Source: Paenibacillus pinihumi DSM 23905 = JCM 16419
GTDB lineage: Bacteria > Bacillota > Bacilli > Paenibacillales > Paenibacillaceae
NCBI RefSeq assembly: GCF_000422505.1
Contig: NZ_KE383864.1
Coordinates: 292,381-356,380, forward strand
DNA: 64,000 nt
Direction of reading: 5' to 3'
The translations under genes were made by a program, and so were the position numbers. The notes beneath the pieces are model-generated. The model was not told the DNA's origin and did no database searches. It saw only the letters and a list, made by a program, of their open reading frames with translations. Positions 51,309-59,810 of this stretch are shown here, piece by piece; position 1 is the first letter of the stretch; the number at the start of each line of letters is the position of its first letter.

Positions 51309-54175
51309 CCTTCTTCCTCCTTTTGCTCTGTAGCGAGCCATTCTCTCATTCGCGGCACAATTTTATCCACATGCATGGATTCAATCTTCGGTCCGGGAAG
51401 AGAATATAAGAAAAACTTGCCGTATCTGGTTTCAATTACTCTTGTATCATAAATAAGCACGATGCCCTTATCCCGGGCACTGCGCACAAGCCGCCCAAAG
51501 CCCTGTTTAAAGCGAATGACCGCTTGGGGAATAGACAGCTTCATAAACGGATTTTGCTTTTGCTCCACGAGCATTTCAGCCTTTGCCTCTACCAGCGGGT
51601 GGTTGGGAGGCTGGAACGGCAGTCTGACAATCGCAAGAGCAGTCAGCGCATCGCCGGGAATATCCACCCCTTCCCAGAAACTGCTGGTACCCAGGAGCAC
51701 AGAGGCCTGATTTTGCTGGAAGCGCCGCGTCAGCTTGCTCCGGTTGCCGCTGTCAATGCCCTGACCCAGCACTTGAATACTGAAAGGAGCCAAAAGCTCC
51801 TTGAGCGGATCATAGGCCTGTCTCAACATTTTATAGGAAGTGAATAGTACAAGCATCCTTCCTCCCGTCTCCACCGCTGCCTCGGCAAGCGATTCGGTCA
51901 GTCGGGTAATAAAATGCGGGTCCGCGGATTGGCCTTTTAACCCCGGAAAATCTCTAGGAACAATGACAAGCGCCTGCTCCCTGTAATTGAACGGCGATGG
52001 CAGCTGAACGGTCTTCAGCCGTCCTGACTTCTCATGCTCCCATAGCCCAAGCTGTTCACTAGCATACGAAAAGGACTTCTGCACAGATAACGTTGCGGAC
52101 GTAAGCGTGATGCTCTTTTTCGTATCAAAGAAATACTTTTTGAGCTGTCCGCTTACATCCGCCGGTACGGCAAACAAGTGAACCGATTTGGTCTTAAACT
52201 GGGCTGAAGCCTCAATCCAGTATACGGTAGACTGATCCTCCATCTTGATAAAGGTTCGCAGATCATCCTTGAGCCGGTTCAGATCCTTGACGATACCGTT
52301 CAAATCCGTGACCAGCGCCTGAATCGAGTGGTCATCCAAACGGTCCTTAATCTCGGACAGGAGCTTGTCCATCGTTTTGGCCATCCTGCTGATCTGGGTA
52401 TGCAGATTCGTCTCCAACATTTCGGCTTCCTGCCAAATTTCAGGCAGTGATTCCGGCTTGAGCCTTAGCACAGCAGGCATATTTTCCACAGAATCTGCTG
52501 GAGCAGTGCTTGTGCAGCTTGCATAGAGAAGCTCCATAAGCCTGTCCCAGCCCTCTTTAATTTCCGTCAAATAAGGTTGAATGCTGTCAATCGTCTCATG
52601 CCATGCTTCAATGTATTCGTCATCCTCATTTTGCAGCTTGGCTTGCAAAGTTGTGAGCATGCCGTTCTTGGCATCCTTGTACAGCCTGAGCAGCGGATGC
52701 TGAAGGGAGAAGTAGGATACCTGCAAGCCCAGATGCTTGCTCGCCACCTCTTCAAGGTGGTGTGCCTCATCCACGACCAGATGCTCGTAAGCTGGCAAAA
52801 GACGATGATCAGCACGAATATCAGTAAACAGCATCGAATGATTGGTAATAATGACATCCGCAAGGTTCGCTTCCTGCTTGGCACGGTGGTAGAAGCAGCG
52901 CTTAAACCACGGGCAGGCCCTGTTGAGGCAGGAATCCGCATCACTGGATACCGTCTCCCAAAAATCCGCGCCTTTATTGCCGAAATGCAGTTCCTCCTGA
53001 TCGCCGTGCTCTGTCTCGCCAAGCCATACAATCATTTGAGCCGCAGTGATACGGTCTTCGTTCGGGGCAATAAAATCCTGTAAATTCACTTTGCCTTCAA
53101 ACTTGCGCAAGCACAAATAATTGCCCCTGCCTTTAAAAACGGCTGCCCGGAATTCAAAAGGCATTGTCTTTTGCAGCAACGGAATATCACGTTCCCTGAT
53201 TTGTTCCTGTAAGTTAATGGTATGTGTGCTGACGACTATCTTTCTATCATTGCGAACACCATAAAATAAAGAGGGAATCAGGTAGCCAAGAGATTTTCCA
53301 GTGCCTGTTCCGGCTTCAATCAGCAGATGGCTGCTTGTCTCCAGCGCATCGTACACTTCCTGAAACATCTGGTTTTGTGCTTCCCGTTCCTCATAATTTT
53401 TGACCTGCTCACGGAACTTCTGGCGAACAAGCTCCATATAATCTGAAAATTCAAGCCCATCCAGCACAACTGCGGCCTCAAGCCCCTGTCTTGGCGCCTC
53501 TTCTTCTGTCCAGTCTTCAACCTGCAAAGCAAACTGTCTAAAGTAAGAATGCATATTTTCATCTAATGAAGATTCTTTTTCCTTGAAAGAAAGAGTCTGG
53601 TGAATAAACCAGCCCAAATCCTCATTCGGATTGAAAAATGATGCCAGTCTTTGCAGCGTGAGAAGCGGCAAATCACGCAGTTTTGCCACACATTTTTGCA
53701 GCAGCACCGCCGTTGCCAGCGCGTCACTGTCTGCCTGATGATGACGGTCATGCGTTATGCCAAATATCTCTGATACTGCGCTAAGCTGATAAGTCGTTAG
53801 TGAAGGATACAGGAATTTCAACAGATCGATCGTATCCAGCCTTCTGCCTACGAACGGCATATAACCGCTTTTATCCAAAGCCTGGTTAAGAAAGCCAGCG
53901 TCAAATCCGACATTATGGGCTACAAGAACTGCATCTGCAAGATGGGGGATCATGGCGAGAAGCACCTCTTCTACAGGAGGTGCTTCAGCGACCATTTCAT
54001 CATGAATTCCGGTAAGCTGGGTAATAAAAGGCGGAATTTCGACAGTCGGCTTGACAAAGGAACTGTACGTATCCGTAATGTTTAAAAACTCATCAACAAT
54101 AACAAGTCCAACCTGTATAATTTCATCATCGGCCTGGTTGCCGGTCGTTTCCAAATCCAATACTGCAAATTTCAT
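51305..54175 (-). CDS. dinG: DinG-type helicase with N-terminal DEDDh exonuclease domain
   Basis: The 956-residue protein starts with an epsilon-like exonuclease domain (VLDLETTG, HNVGFDAGFL and HHQADSDALATA, about 1-165). A superfamily 2 XPD-like helicase follows, with Walker A AGTGTGKSLGYL, the DEAH box VVDEAHHLEE and the late motif GFGRLVRSARDKG. Four cysteines occur as C355, then C416-x4-C421-x5-C427, the spacing of the 4Fe-4S domain in E. coli DinG. I chose the ATG at 54175 with GAGAGGG upstream. It overlaps rex by 4 bp and follows a TPR gene by 14 bp. Likely role: unwinding or trimming of R-loops and damaged-fork structures. Confidence 0.93.
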   Translation of the reverse strand: MKFAVLDLETTGNQADDEIIQVGLVIVDEFLNITDTYSSFVKPTVEIPPFITQLTGIHDEMVAEAPPVEEVLLAMIPHLADAVLVAHNVGFDAGFLNQALDKSGYMPFVGRRLDTIDLLKFLYPSLTTYQLSAVSEIFGITHDRHHQADSDALATAVLLQKCVAKLRDLPLLTLQRLASFFNPNEDLGWFIHQTLSFKEKESSLDENMHSYFRQFALQVEDWTEEEAPRQGLEAAVVLDGLEFSDYMELVRQKFREQVKNYEEREAQNQMFQEVYDALETSSHLLIEAGTGTGKSLGYLIPSLFYGVRNDRKIVVSTHTINLQEQIRERDIPLLQKTMPFEFRAAVFKGRGNYLCLRKFEGKVNLQDFIAPNEDRITAAQMIVWLGETEHGDQEELHFGNKGADFWETVSSDADSCLNRACPWFKRCFYHRAKQEANLADVIITNHSMLFTDIRADHRLLPAYEHLVVDEAHHLEEVASKHLGLQVSYFSLQHPLLRLYKDAKNGMLTTLQAKLQNEDDEYIEAWHETIDSIQPYLTEIKEGWDRLMELLYASCTSTAPADSVENMPAVLRLKPESLPEIWQEAEMLETNLHTQISRMAKTMDKLLSEIKDRLDDHSIQALVTDLNGIVKDLNRLKDDLRTFIKMEDQSTVYWIEASAQFKTKSVHLFAVPADVSGQLKKYFFDTKKSITLTSATLSVQKSFSYASEQLGLWEHEKSGRLKTVQLPSPFNYREQALVIVPRDFPGLKGQSADPHFITRLTESLAEAAVETGGRMLVLFTSYKMLRQAYDPLKELLAPFSIQVLGQGIDSGNRSKLTRRFQQNQASVLLGTSSFWEGVDIPGDALTALAIVRLPFQPPNHPLVEAKAEMLVEQKQNPFMKLSIPQAVIRFKQGFGRLVRSARDKGIVLIYDTRVIETRYGKFFLYSLPGPKIESMHVDKIVPRMREWLATEQKEEEG

Positions 54176-54189
54176 CCGGTTCGACCCTC

Positions 54190-54873
54190 TCACAAACAGC
54201 TAAGTTTCGCGCTCCCGAAATATAACGATAACTGCCCGTCCCGGGTCTTGCATGCATGAAGATTGCTAAGCGTTTCCTCAAATGACGGATCAGCGTCATA
54301 GGCTTGTTGGAAATAAACTTCCGCCTGATCCAGATTTTGACGGATCGCCTGGATGCAGCCAAGTGCATTCAGCCCGAGGGCCTGCCACTTTGGGTGATCC
54401 GTAAGTGCGACAATCAGTTGAAAATGCCGTTGTGCTTCATACCATTCCTGCATATGCATATATGTCATCGCAAGAAACAGCCTGGCAAGGTTGCAATCGG
54501 GAGAATGCTCCATCACTTTATTGAAGGCATCAGCGGCTTCCGGGAACATATAGAGCTTGAAATAGCCTTGTCCTTTTGATAATAATTGCTCCAATGCTAC
54601 TGGAGAAACAGCAGCGGCAGAGAGCTTGTCTGCATGAGCCGTCTTGAGCGGCATCGTAGTTATATTCGTCTTTTCTGGGACAGAATCCTGCATTTTATCA
54701 TTAAAAAGTGCAATTTTCTCCTCAAAACTGAGCCATTCATCCATTATTTTGTCACTCATTGCCTTTAACACCGAGAACTGTTCCTCATCCTGACCCTTTA
54801 ATATGCCATTCGGATTGCGCTGGATCAGCTCATCAAGCAGTTCATTCATGGTCGCAAACAAATGGCTGAACAT
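54190..54873 (-). CDS. TPR-repeat protein of unknown function
   Basis: The 227-residue soluble protein has a helical N-terminal region (LFATMNELLDELIQRN) and two to three tetratricopeptide repeats at about 110-215 (GQGYFKLYMFPEAADAFNKV, ALGLNALGCIQAIRQNLDQA, YFQQAYDADPSFEETLSNL). TPRs mediate protein contacts. AAGGAGG precedes the ATG at 54873; an upstream longer frame is not supported. The gene lies 14 bp before dinG and begins the dinG-rex-mtaD-tseB run. No partner is visible. Confidence 0.82.
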   Translation of the reverse strand: MFSHLFATMNELLDELIQRNPNGILKGQDEEQFSVLKAMSDKIMDEWLSFEEKIALFNDKMQDSVPEKTNITTMPLKTAHADKLSAAAVSPVALEQLLSKGQGYFKLYMFPEAADAFNKVMEHSPDCNLARLFLAMTYMHMQEWYEAQRHFQLIVALTDHPKWQALGLNALGCIQAIRQNLDQAEVYFQQAYDADPSFEETLSNLHACKTRDGQLSLYFGSAKLSCL

Positions 54874-54922
54874 GGATAGATCATCCTCCTTGACAGAAGA
54901 ATAAGCATTATGCCGCGAGCTG

Positions 54923-54961
54923 CAAAAAGTCCGGCTGCAACAATTTCTGTTTGCCGGACTT
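54923..54961 (-). terminator. Terminator of panBCD
   Basis: AAGTCCGGC (54953-54961, read on minus) pairs perfectly with GCCGGACTT (54927-54935), and TTTTTG follows. It lies about 100 bp after panD. Confidence 0.85.
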
Positions 54962-55062
54962 CTCAAGGGCCCCCGGCAATTTATTTGTATGCTCATTCTT
55001 TGTCTCGGCGGTTGTTTTCATACGGTCAAAAGACGGTTTGCAAAGCATTAACAAAGTGATGC

Positions 55063-55446
55063 TTATTTGACAGTAGCATGAATTTCTTCCGACAGCAATT
55101 CCGCCGGCCGGTTATCGTCATTCATAATGACAACCTTCGGTTTGTGCACGCGCGCTTCCTCATTCGTCATCATGGCATAAGCAATAATAATTACTTTATC
55201 ACCGGGTTGAACCAGCCGTGCAGCGGCACCGTTCAAACAGATAACACCCGAACCGCGCTCCCCCGGTATGACATAAGTCTCCAGCCGGGCGCCATTATTA
55301 TTATTTACGATCTGAACCTTCTCATTGGCCCAGATATCCGCCAGCTCCATCAAATCTTCATCAATGGTAATGCTGCCTACGTAATTCAAATTTGCTTCTG
55401 TAACCGTCGCCCTGTGCAGTTTGGATTTCATCATCGTCCTAAACAT
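55063..55446 (-). CDS. panD: Aspartate 1-decarboxylase
   Basis: PanD makes beta-alanine for pantothenate. The 127-residue pyruvoyl enzyme begins [20 protein letters not shown] and contains the self-cleavage site Gly24-Ser25 in VGSITID, followed by [10 protein letters not shown] and the conserved [11 protein letters not shown]. The start at 55446 overlaps panC by 8 bp and matches the usual N-terminus. It is the last gene of the pan operon. Confidence 0.96.
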   Translation of the reverse strand: MFRTMMKSKLHRATVTEANLNYVGSITIDEDLMELADIWANEKVQIVNNNNGARLETYVIPGERGSGVICLNGAAARLVQPGDKVIIIAYAMMTNEEARVHKPKVVIMNDDNRPAELLSEEIHATVK

Positions 55447-56332
55447 GGCTGGCCACCTCTTTCGCAGTAAATAATCGGTTATCAATAAGTCTTGTGCTTC
55501 CGAACCGGACCGCCATCGCAACAATCCAGCTTTCGTTTATGCCCTTCAAAGGCAGATTGTTATTCAACTCTGTCAAATCAGGATACCCAAGAACTTCAAC
55601 ATAATCAATGTCAGATAGTGGTGCGGCTTCCGTTATATATTGAACGAGCTTCCCGCGGAGCGAAGCTGGCGTCTCGCTCTCAGAGCGGGATAGCTCAGAC
55701 GCTTTATTCAGAGCCTGTGACAGCACCACTGCCTGGATACGTTCAGCATCATTCAGATATACATTGCGTGAGCTTAGCGCCAGCCCGTCTGCCTCACGTA
55801 CGGTCTCGCACGGAACAATTTCAACCGGAATATTGAGGTCCTCTGTCATTTTGGCGATCACGGCCACTTGCTGCGCATCTTTCAGGCCGAAGTAAGCCCG
55901 GTCAGGTCCTATAATATGAAACAGCTTGCTCACAACTGTGCCCACACCGTCAAAATGTCCTGGCCGCGATGCTCCGCACAGGCGGTCTGTAACTTCAGAT
56001 ATGAGCACCTTGGTTTTGACCGGCTTCGGATACATTTCCTGAACGGGAGGCATAAATACAATATCCACGTTCTCCTTGCCGGCAAGCTCCAGATCGCGCT
56101 CCACATTGCGCGGATAGCGTTCAAAATCTTCATTCGGCCCAAACTGCAGCGGATTGACAAATATGCTGAGCACTGTCAGTCCGCTTTCAGCTTTGGAGCG
56201 GCGCATTAAGCTGGCATGGCCCTCATGCAGAAAACCCATCGTCGGCACAAAGCCGACGATGCCGTCTCTGTTCTCGCTCCGGTACGCTGCAACAGCATTT
56301 TTGACCTCGGTAATGGTTGTACGAATAAGCAT
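55439..56332 (-). CDS. panC: Pantothenate synthetase
   Basis: PanC joins pantoate and beta-alanine using ATP. The 297-residue class I nucleotidyl-transferase fold protein has the HIGH-like motif [45 protein letters not shown] and the KMSKS-like SSRNVYL. The length is slightly above the common 280. Its start shares one base with the panB stop (TGATG), so the genes are translationally coupled. Confidence 0.96.
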   Translation of the reverse strand: MLIRTTITEVKNAVAAYRSENRDGIVGFVPTMGFLHEGHASLMRRSKAESGLTVLSIFVNPLQFGPNEDFERYPRNVERDLELAGKENVDIVFMPPVQEMYPKPVKTKVLISEVTDRLCGASRPGHFDGVGTVVSKLFHIIGPDRAYFGLKDAQQVAVIAKMTEDLNIPVEIVPCETVREADGLALSSRNVYLNDAERIQAVVLSQALNKASELSRSESETPASLRGKLVQYITEAAPLSDIDYVEVLGYPDLTELNNNLPLKGINESWIVAMAVRFGSTRLIDNRLFTAKEVASHV

Positions 56333-57195
56333 CAGCCATTCTCCTTTGCAGAACCATAGACAGGACCTGCCGCCTTTCCTGCTGTCGCAGCCGTGAATAC
56401 ATGCTCCTCAGCCGGGAACTGGCGGGTCTTCACGTCCTTGACGTAGCCCTCGATAGCACTGCGGATGGTCGAGCCGATGTCCGCATAATTTTTAACAAAC
56501 TTCTTCGGGTGGTATGGAGATGAGTATTGCAACAAATCATGGTATACGAGCACTTGTCCGTCACAGCCGCGTCCTGCGCCAATGCCGATGGTCGGAATGG
56601 AGAGGGCTGCGCTGATTTCAGCGGCAACCTGCTCGGTTACAAGCTCCAGCACCACCGCAAATGCCCCTGCTTTCTCCAAAGCCAGAGCGTCTTCCATCAG
56701 CTTGCGCGCTGATTGCTCGTCCTTGCCCTGTATCCGGTACCCGCTTAACATATGAATGGACTGCGGAGTCAGTCCCAGATGCCCCATGACAGGAATGCCT
56801 GCACGGACACATGCTGCAACCTCATCTGCAATCTCAGTGCCGCCCTCCATCTTGATTGCGGTAGCATGTCCTTCCTTCATCAATCTGGATGCAGCCCGCA
56901 AGGTATCTTCCTTGCTTACATGATAGGACATAAACGGCATGTCCGCTATTATAAACGTTGAGCCGGCTCCTCTTGCAACAGCTCTGGTGTGATAGACCAT
57001 ATCATCGACAGTAACCGGTATGGTGGTATCATAGCCGAGGACGACATTTCCGAGCGAGTCTCCCACGAGTATCATATCCACCCCTGCTTCCTCTGCCAGC
57101 TTCGCAGACGGATAGTCATAAGCGGTAATTACTGTGATCGGCTCCTTGTTATCTTTCATTTGCTTCGATTTCAACACGGTTAACGGCTTAGCCAT
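56332..57195 (-). CDS. panB: 3-methyl-2-oxobutanoate hydroxymethyltransferase
   Basis: PanB transfers a hydroxymethyl group to ketoisovalerate, the first step towards pantoate. The 287-residue TIM-barrel protein has [20 protein letters not shown], the metal-site [29 protein letters not shown] and [27 protein letters not shown] precedes the ATG at 57195; the longer open frame enters the leader. It is the first gene after the pan RNA leader and terminator hairpins, so it should be controlled by attenuation. Confidence 0.96.
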   Translation of the reverse strand: MAKPLTVLKSKQMKDNKEPITVITAYDYPSAKLAEEAGVDMILVGDSLGNVVLGYDTTIPVTVDDMVYHTRAVARGAGSTFIIADMPFMSYHVSKEDTLRAASRLMKEGHATAIKMEGGTEIADEVAACVRAGIPVMGHLGLTPQSIHMLSGYRIQGKDEQSARKLMEDALALEKAGAFAVVLELVTEQVAAEISAALSIPTIGIGAGRGCDGQVLVYHDLLQYSSPYHPKKFVKNYADIGSTIRSAIEGYVKDVKTRQFPAEEHVFTAATAGKAAGPVYGSAKENG

Positions 57196-57226
57196 ACATT
57201 CAACTCCCTTTAAGTGTAGGATGCAC

Positions 57227-57256
57227 AAAAAAACCTTTTAGCCGCTGCTAAAAAGG
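57227..57256 (-). terminator. Attenuator terminator before panB
   Basis: CCTTTTTAGC pairs with GCTAAAAGG (57256-57247 and 57242-57234, minus) and T7 follows directly. It ends 31 nt before the panB start, so read-through must be controlled. Confidence 0.8.
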
Positions 57257-57265
57257 TCCCTAACC

Positions 57266-57296
57266 AAAAAGGAACTTCGTTTTTGCGAGCTTCCTT
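57266..57296 (-). promoter_or_regulatory. Second terminator-like hairpin in the pan leader
   Basis: AAGGAA and TTCCTT form the base of a stem with an inner CTCG/CGAAG part, followed by TTTTTGG on the minus strand. It lies just upstream of the main attenuator. The two hairpins may be alternative or tandem terminators. Confidence 0.5.
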
Positions 57297-57365
57297 CTGT
57301 CTCGGTCCCAACGGCTCAGAGCAGAATACGCTGTGCTATATCATCATGCCGGATTGTTAGTCATT

Positions 57366-57419
57366 GTTATTCCCCTGCTCTGGCGATAACGAGTACAGTT
57401 CCGCCCTGGCGGATACCGT
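57366..57419 (-). ncRNA. Pan-type RNA: tandem hairpins in the panB leader
   Basis: Two 25-nt hairpins lie side by side, 57419-57395 and 57390-57366 (minus), four bases apart. The first is ACGGT-A-TCCGC, a CAGG loop, GCGGA-ACTGT, with one unpaired A in the stem. The second has a GTTAT/ATAAC base stem, also with an unpaired A. The pan RNA motif described upstream of panB and panD operons consists of one or two such hairpins with conserved bulged adenosines. Position, tandem layout and bulged A support this call. The ligand and mechanism of the motif are not established. Confidence 0.6.
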
Positions 57420-57432
57420 CTCGCAGCCTGAA

Positions 57433-57462
57433 TAACAAGTTCTGTAATCAATCATGTGTCAA
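57433..57462 (-). promoter_or_regulatory. Candidate promoter of the pan operon
   Basis: TTGACA (57462-57457) is perfect. TTGTTA (57438-57433) at 18 bp is a weak -10. The expected start lies just before the first pan hairpin. Confidence 0.45.
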
Positions 57463-57489
57463 CATGACCTCCAGCAAACCTATTTTAGC

Positions 57490-57523
57490 AAAAAAAAAGA
57501 ACTCCGTCTATGAGACGGAGTTC
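57490..57523 (-). terminator. Terminator of the mazG-birA operon, overlapping the birA end
   Basis: GAACTCCGTCT pairs perfectly with AGACGGAGTTC (57499-57523), and nine T residues follow on the minus strand. The stem includes the last codons of birA. Confidence 0.93.
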
Positions 57524-58488
57524 GGCATTCCCATTTCCGCAGAAAAAAACGGTTTGAGCTGACCGTCATCCAGCTTTACGAGCAGTGCCCCGTTCTCCTC
57601 CAGGCCAACAGGAATCCCCTCGATAATGCCCTGCGGTGTTGTCAATACGACCCGCTGCCCGAGCGACACAGCAAGTGCCTCCCATAGCGAGCGAATCGGA
57701 GCAAAACCCTCTTGAAGATACAAATCATACAGCTCTTCAAGCTCCTTCATGAACTGGACAATGATATCGGTCCGGTCAAGCTTCCTGCCGACCAGCATCC
57801 GCAAGGATACCGCCTTGTCCATCAGCTCCGCGGGATAGTCCTGCTCCTCCAGGTTGACGCTGATGCCAATTCCGGCCAAAATGTAATTCAGACGCTCTTC
57901 TTCAGCCGTTGATTCCAGCAGAATACCGCTGATTTTCCTGCCGTCTACCAGCAAATCATTCGGCCATTTGATGCCGATTGGCAAGCCGGTGGATTTCCGC
58001 AGGGAACGGCATAGGGCAACGGCAATCAACAGCGTGAGCTGGGGACTGAAATGAATGGCCAGATTAGGCCGCAGCAGCAGGCTCATCCATATGCCCTTGC
58101 CCTTGGGTGATTCCCAGCTTCGTCCCATCCGGCCCCGGCCCTGGAGCTGCTGCTCTGCAATGACGAGCGTTCCTTCGGGCGCCCCATCTTCCGCAAGCGC
58201 GCGCAGTACCGTCTGTGTCGAATCGACTGCCTCATGCAGATGGAGCCGTCTTGCGAATCTCTCTGTAGTTAAAGAACGAAGCAGTGCAGCTGCACTGAGC
58301 CTGTCCGGCACCGCAACCAGCTTATACCCGAGCTTGCGCGATGCTTCAAAGCGGTAGCCCTGCTCCTCCAGCTTGCGGATCTTTTTCCATACGGCGGTTC
58401 GGCTGACGTTCAGCTCCTTGCTGATTACTTCGCCGGACAAATACTCGCCTTCTTTATTCTGAAACATACTTAGCAATTCGTCACTCAT
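57508..58488 (-). CDS. birA: Biotin operon repressor / biotin-[acetyl-CoA carboxylase] ligase
   Basis: BirA biotinylates acetyl-CoA carboxylase and, in this two-domain form, represses biotin genes. The 326-residue protein has an N-terminal winged helix (SGEVISKELNVSRTAVWKKI), the catalytic domain with AEQQLQGRGRMGRSWESPKG and IKWPNDLLVDGRKISGIL, and a C-terminal SH3-like domain (LGQRVVLTTPQG). It overlaps cca by 4 bp. The cca-birA-panBCD order is as in B. subtilis. Confidence 0.95.
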   Translation of the reverse strand: MSDELLSMFQNKEGEYLSGEVISKELNVSRTAVWKKIRKLEEQGYRFEASRKLGYKLVAVPDRLSAAALLRSLTTERFARRLHLHEAVDSTQTVLRALAEDGAPEGTLVIAEQQLQGRGRMGRSWESPKGKGIWMSLLLRPNLAIHFSPQLTLLIAVALCRSLRKSTGLPIGIKWPNDLLVDGRKISGILLESTAEEERLNYILAGIGISVNLEEQDYPAELMDKAVSLRMLVGRKLDRTDIIVQFMKELEELYDLYLQEGFAPIRSLWEALAVSLGQRVVLTTPQGIIEGIPVGLEENGALLVKLDDGQLKPFFSAEMGMPNSVS

Positions 58489-59810
58489 GATGGCTCCTTT
58501 TCCAGCCGCCTGCGCACCTGCTCCACAAGGGCGTCCTTTTCGTTGGGCAGCCTGCCCAGCGCCACATCAAGCAGCAAGTCAGACAGCAGCTGTTTCAGCC
58601 ATGGTCCACCCTTCATCCGGACTGCCGACATGATATCTCCGCCGTTAACCGCCAGCTGTTTCAGCTCACTGATTTCAAGCTCGCTCCACAAACGCCGCAG
58701 CAGGGAAACCGATGGCAATGAAGCTTGATCACCTGTCAATTGTGGTGCCTCTCCGGCCATTTCCAGCCAGAGACCGGATGTTTCCTTCCCGAATTCCAGA
58801 ATGAGACGGGTCCACCTCTCCCTGATTGTTTCCTCTTCCAAATTGGCATGAGTAAGAATCAGGCGCGTTGTCTCTCTGTGCAACGCAACGATGGAGCTGA
58901 CTTCATCCGAATGCTGCCGCGAGTAGCGCAGCGCCTGAAACAGCTCGCCGGAAGCCTTCGCACCCAGGCCGAAGGACAGGCACAGGGCCGCCCACCGGGC
59001 GCTTGCAGCACTTATCCGTTCAAGCAGCGCCTCCGGCTGCCCGGCCTCCAGGGGCAGACTCCAGGTTGCCGGTGCCTGATCCAGTGCGAGCGGGAGCTTG
59101 TCCTTCGTATATTCCAGCAGCCTGCTTGCGAGCAGCAGCTGCATGGCCTTGTCCGGATGCGGACCTTTGATCATCTTGTACAGCTCTGCCCCGACACGCT
59201 CCATCGCAATATGCTGCAACAGGCTCCGATGTCTGATTATTGCAGTCCAGGTCGAAGGCTCGATCGCATCTCTGAGGGAACCGTAGTCCGCCGCAAAGCG
59301 AATGCCACGCAGCATCCGCAATGCATCCTCCTGCAGCCGGGCATCCGCATCTCCGACACACCGGATCAGTCCCTGCTCCAGATCGCCTCTTCCGCCGAAC
59401 GGATCGATCAGTTCACCATGCTCATTAATAGCCATTGCATTCATCGTAAAATCACGGCGGCGCAAATCTTCATTCAGGTCGGATATAAACTCCACACTCG
59501 CAGGCTTTCGGAATGCTTCATAGGCCGATTCCTTGCGAAAGGTCGTCACTTCATAGGTTCCTGTTCCAGTAATCACCGTCACAGTGCCATGCTGGAGACC
59601 GGTTGGCGCGACATGCTCAAACAGCCCCAATACTTGCTCAGGGGTAGCAGAGGTTGCCATGTCAATATCGGTGATGGTTCTTCCGGCCAGCACATCCCGC
59701 ACACATCCTCCGACAAATACAGCTTCATAATGATGGGCAGTCAGTTTGCGGATGACCGGCAGAGCAGAATGAAAAAGCGGATGGCTTAACGCCTCCTGCT
59801 CCTTACTCAC
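58485..59810 (-). CDS. cca: CCA tRNA nucleotidyltransferase
   Basis: Cca adds or repairs the 3' CCA of tRNAs. The 441-residue class II enzyme has FVGGCVRDVLAGR (GG at 34-35), the catalytic carboxylates in TDIDMATSATPEQV, and RRDFTMNAMAINEHGELIDPF. Other motifs are DEDALRMLRGIRFAADY-like (LQEDALRMLRGIRF) and a helical C-terminal tail. I chose the GTG at 59810: it lies 6 nt after GAGG, overlaps the bshA end by 8 bp and gives a normal N-terminus. The upstream ATG at 59876 lies within bshA. Confidence 0.93.
   Translation of the reverse strand: MSKEQEALSHPLFHSALPVIRKLTAHHYEAVFVGGCVRDVLAGRTITDIDMATSATPEQVLGLFEHVAPTGLQHGTVTVITGTGTYEVTTFRKESAYEAFRKPASVEFISDLNEDLRRRDFTMNAMAINEHGELIDPFGGRGDLEQGLIRCVGDADARLQEDALRMLRGIRFAADYGSLRDAIEPSTWTAIIRHRSLLQHIAMERVGAELYKMIKGPHPDKAMQLLLASRLLEYTKDKLPLALDQAPATWSLPLEAGQPEALLERISAASARWAALCLSFGLGAKASGELFQALRYSRQHSDEVSSIVALHRETTRLILTHANLEEETIRERWTRLILEFGKETSGLWLEMAGEAPQLTGDQASLPSVSLLRRLWSELEISELKQLAVNGGDIMSAVRMKGGPWLKQLLSDLLLDVALGRLPNEKDALVEQVRRRLEKEPS

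Noticed and set aside
57301-57312. T-box-like GTTGGGACCGAG (minus) in the panB leader
   Set aside because: It matches 10 of 12 T-box core bases, but no stem I with specifier and AG-bulge layout precedes it. The tandem 25-nt hairpins fit the pan RNA better.
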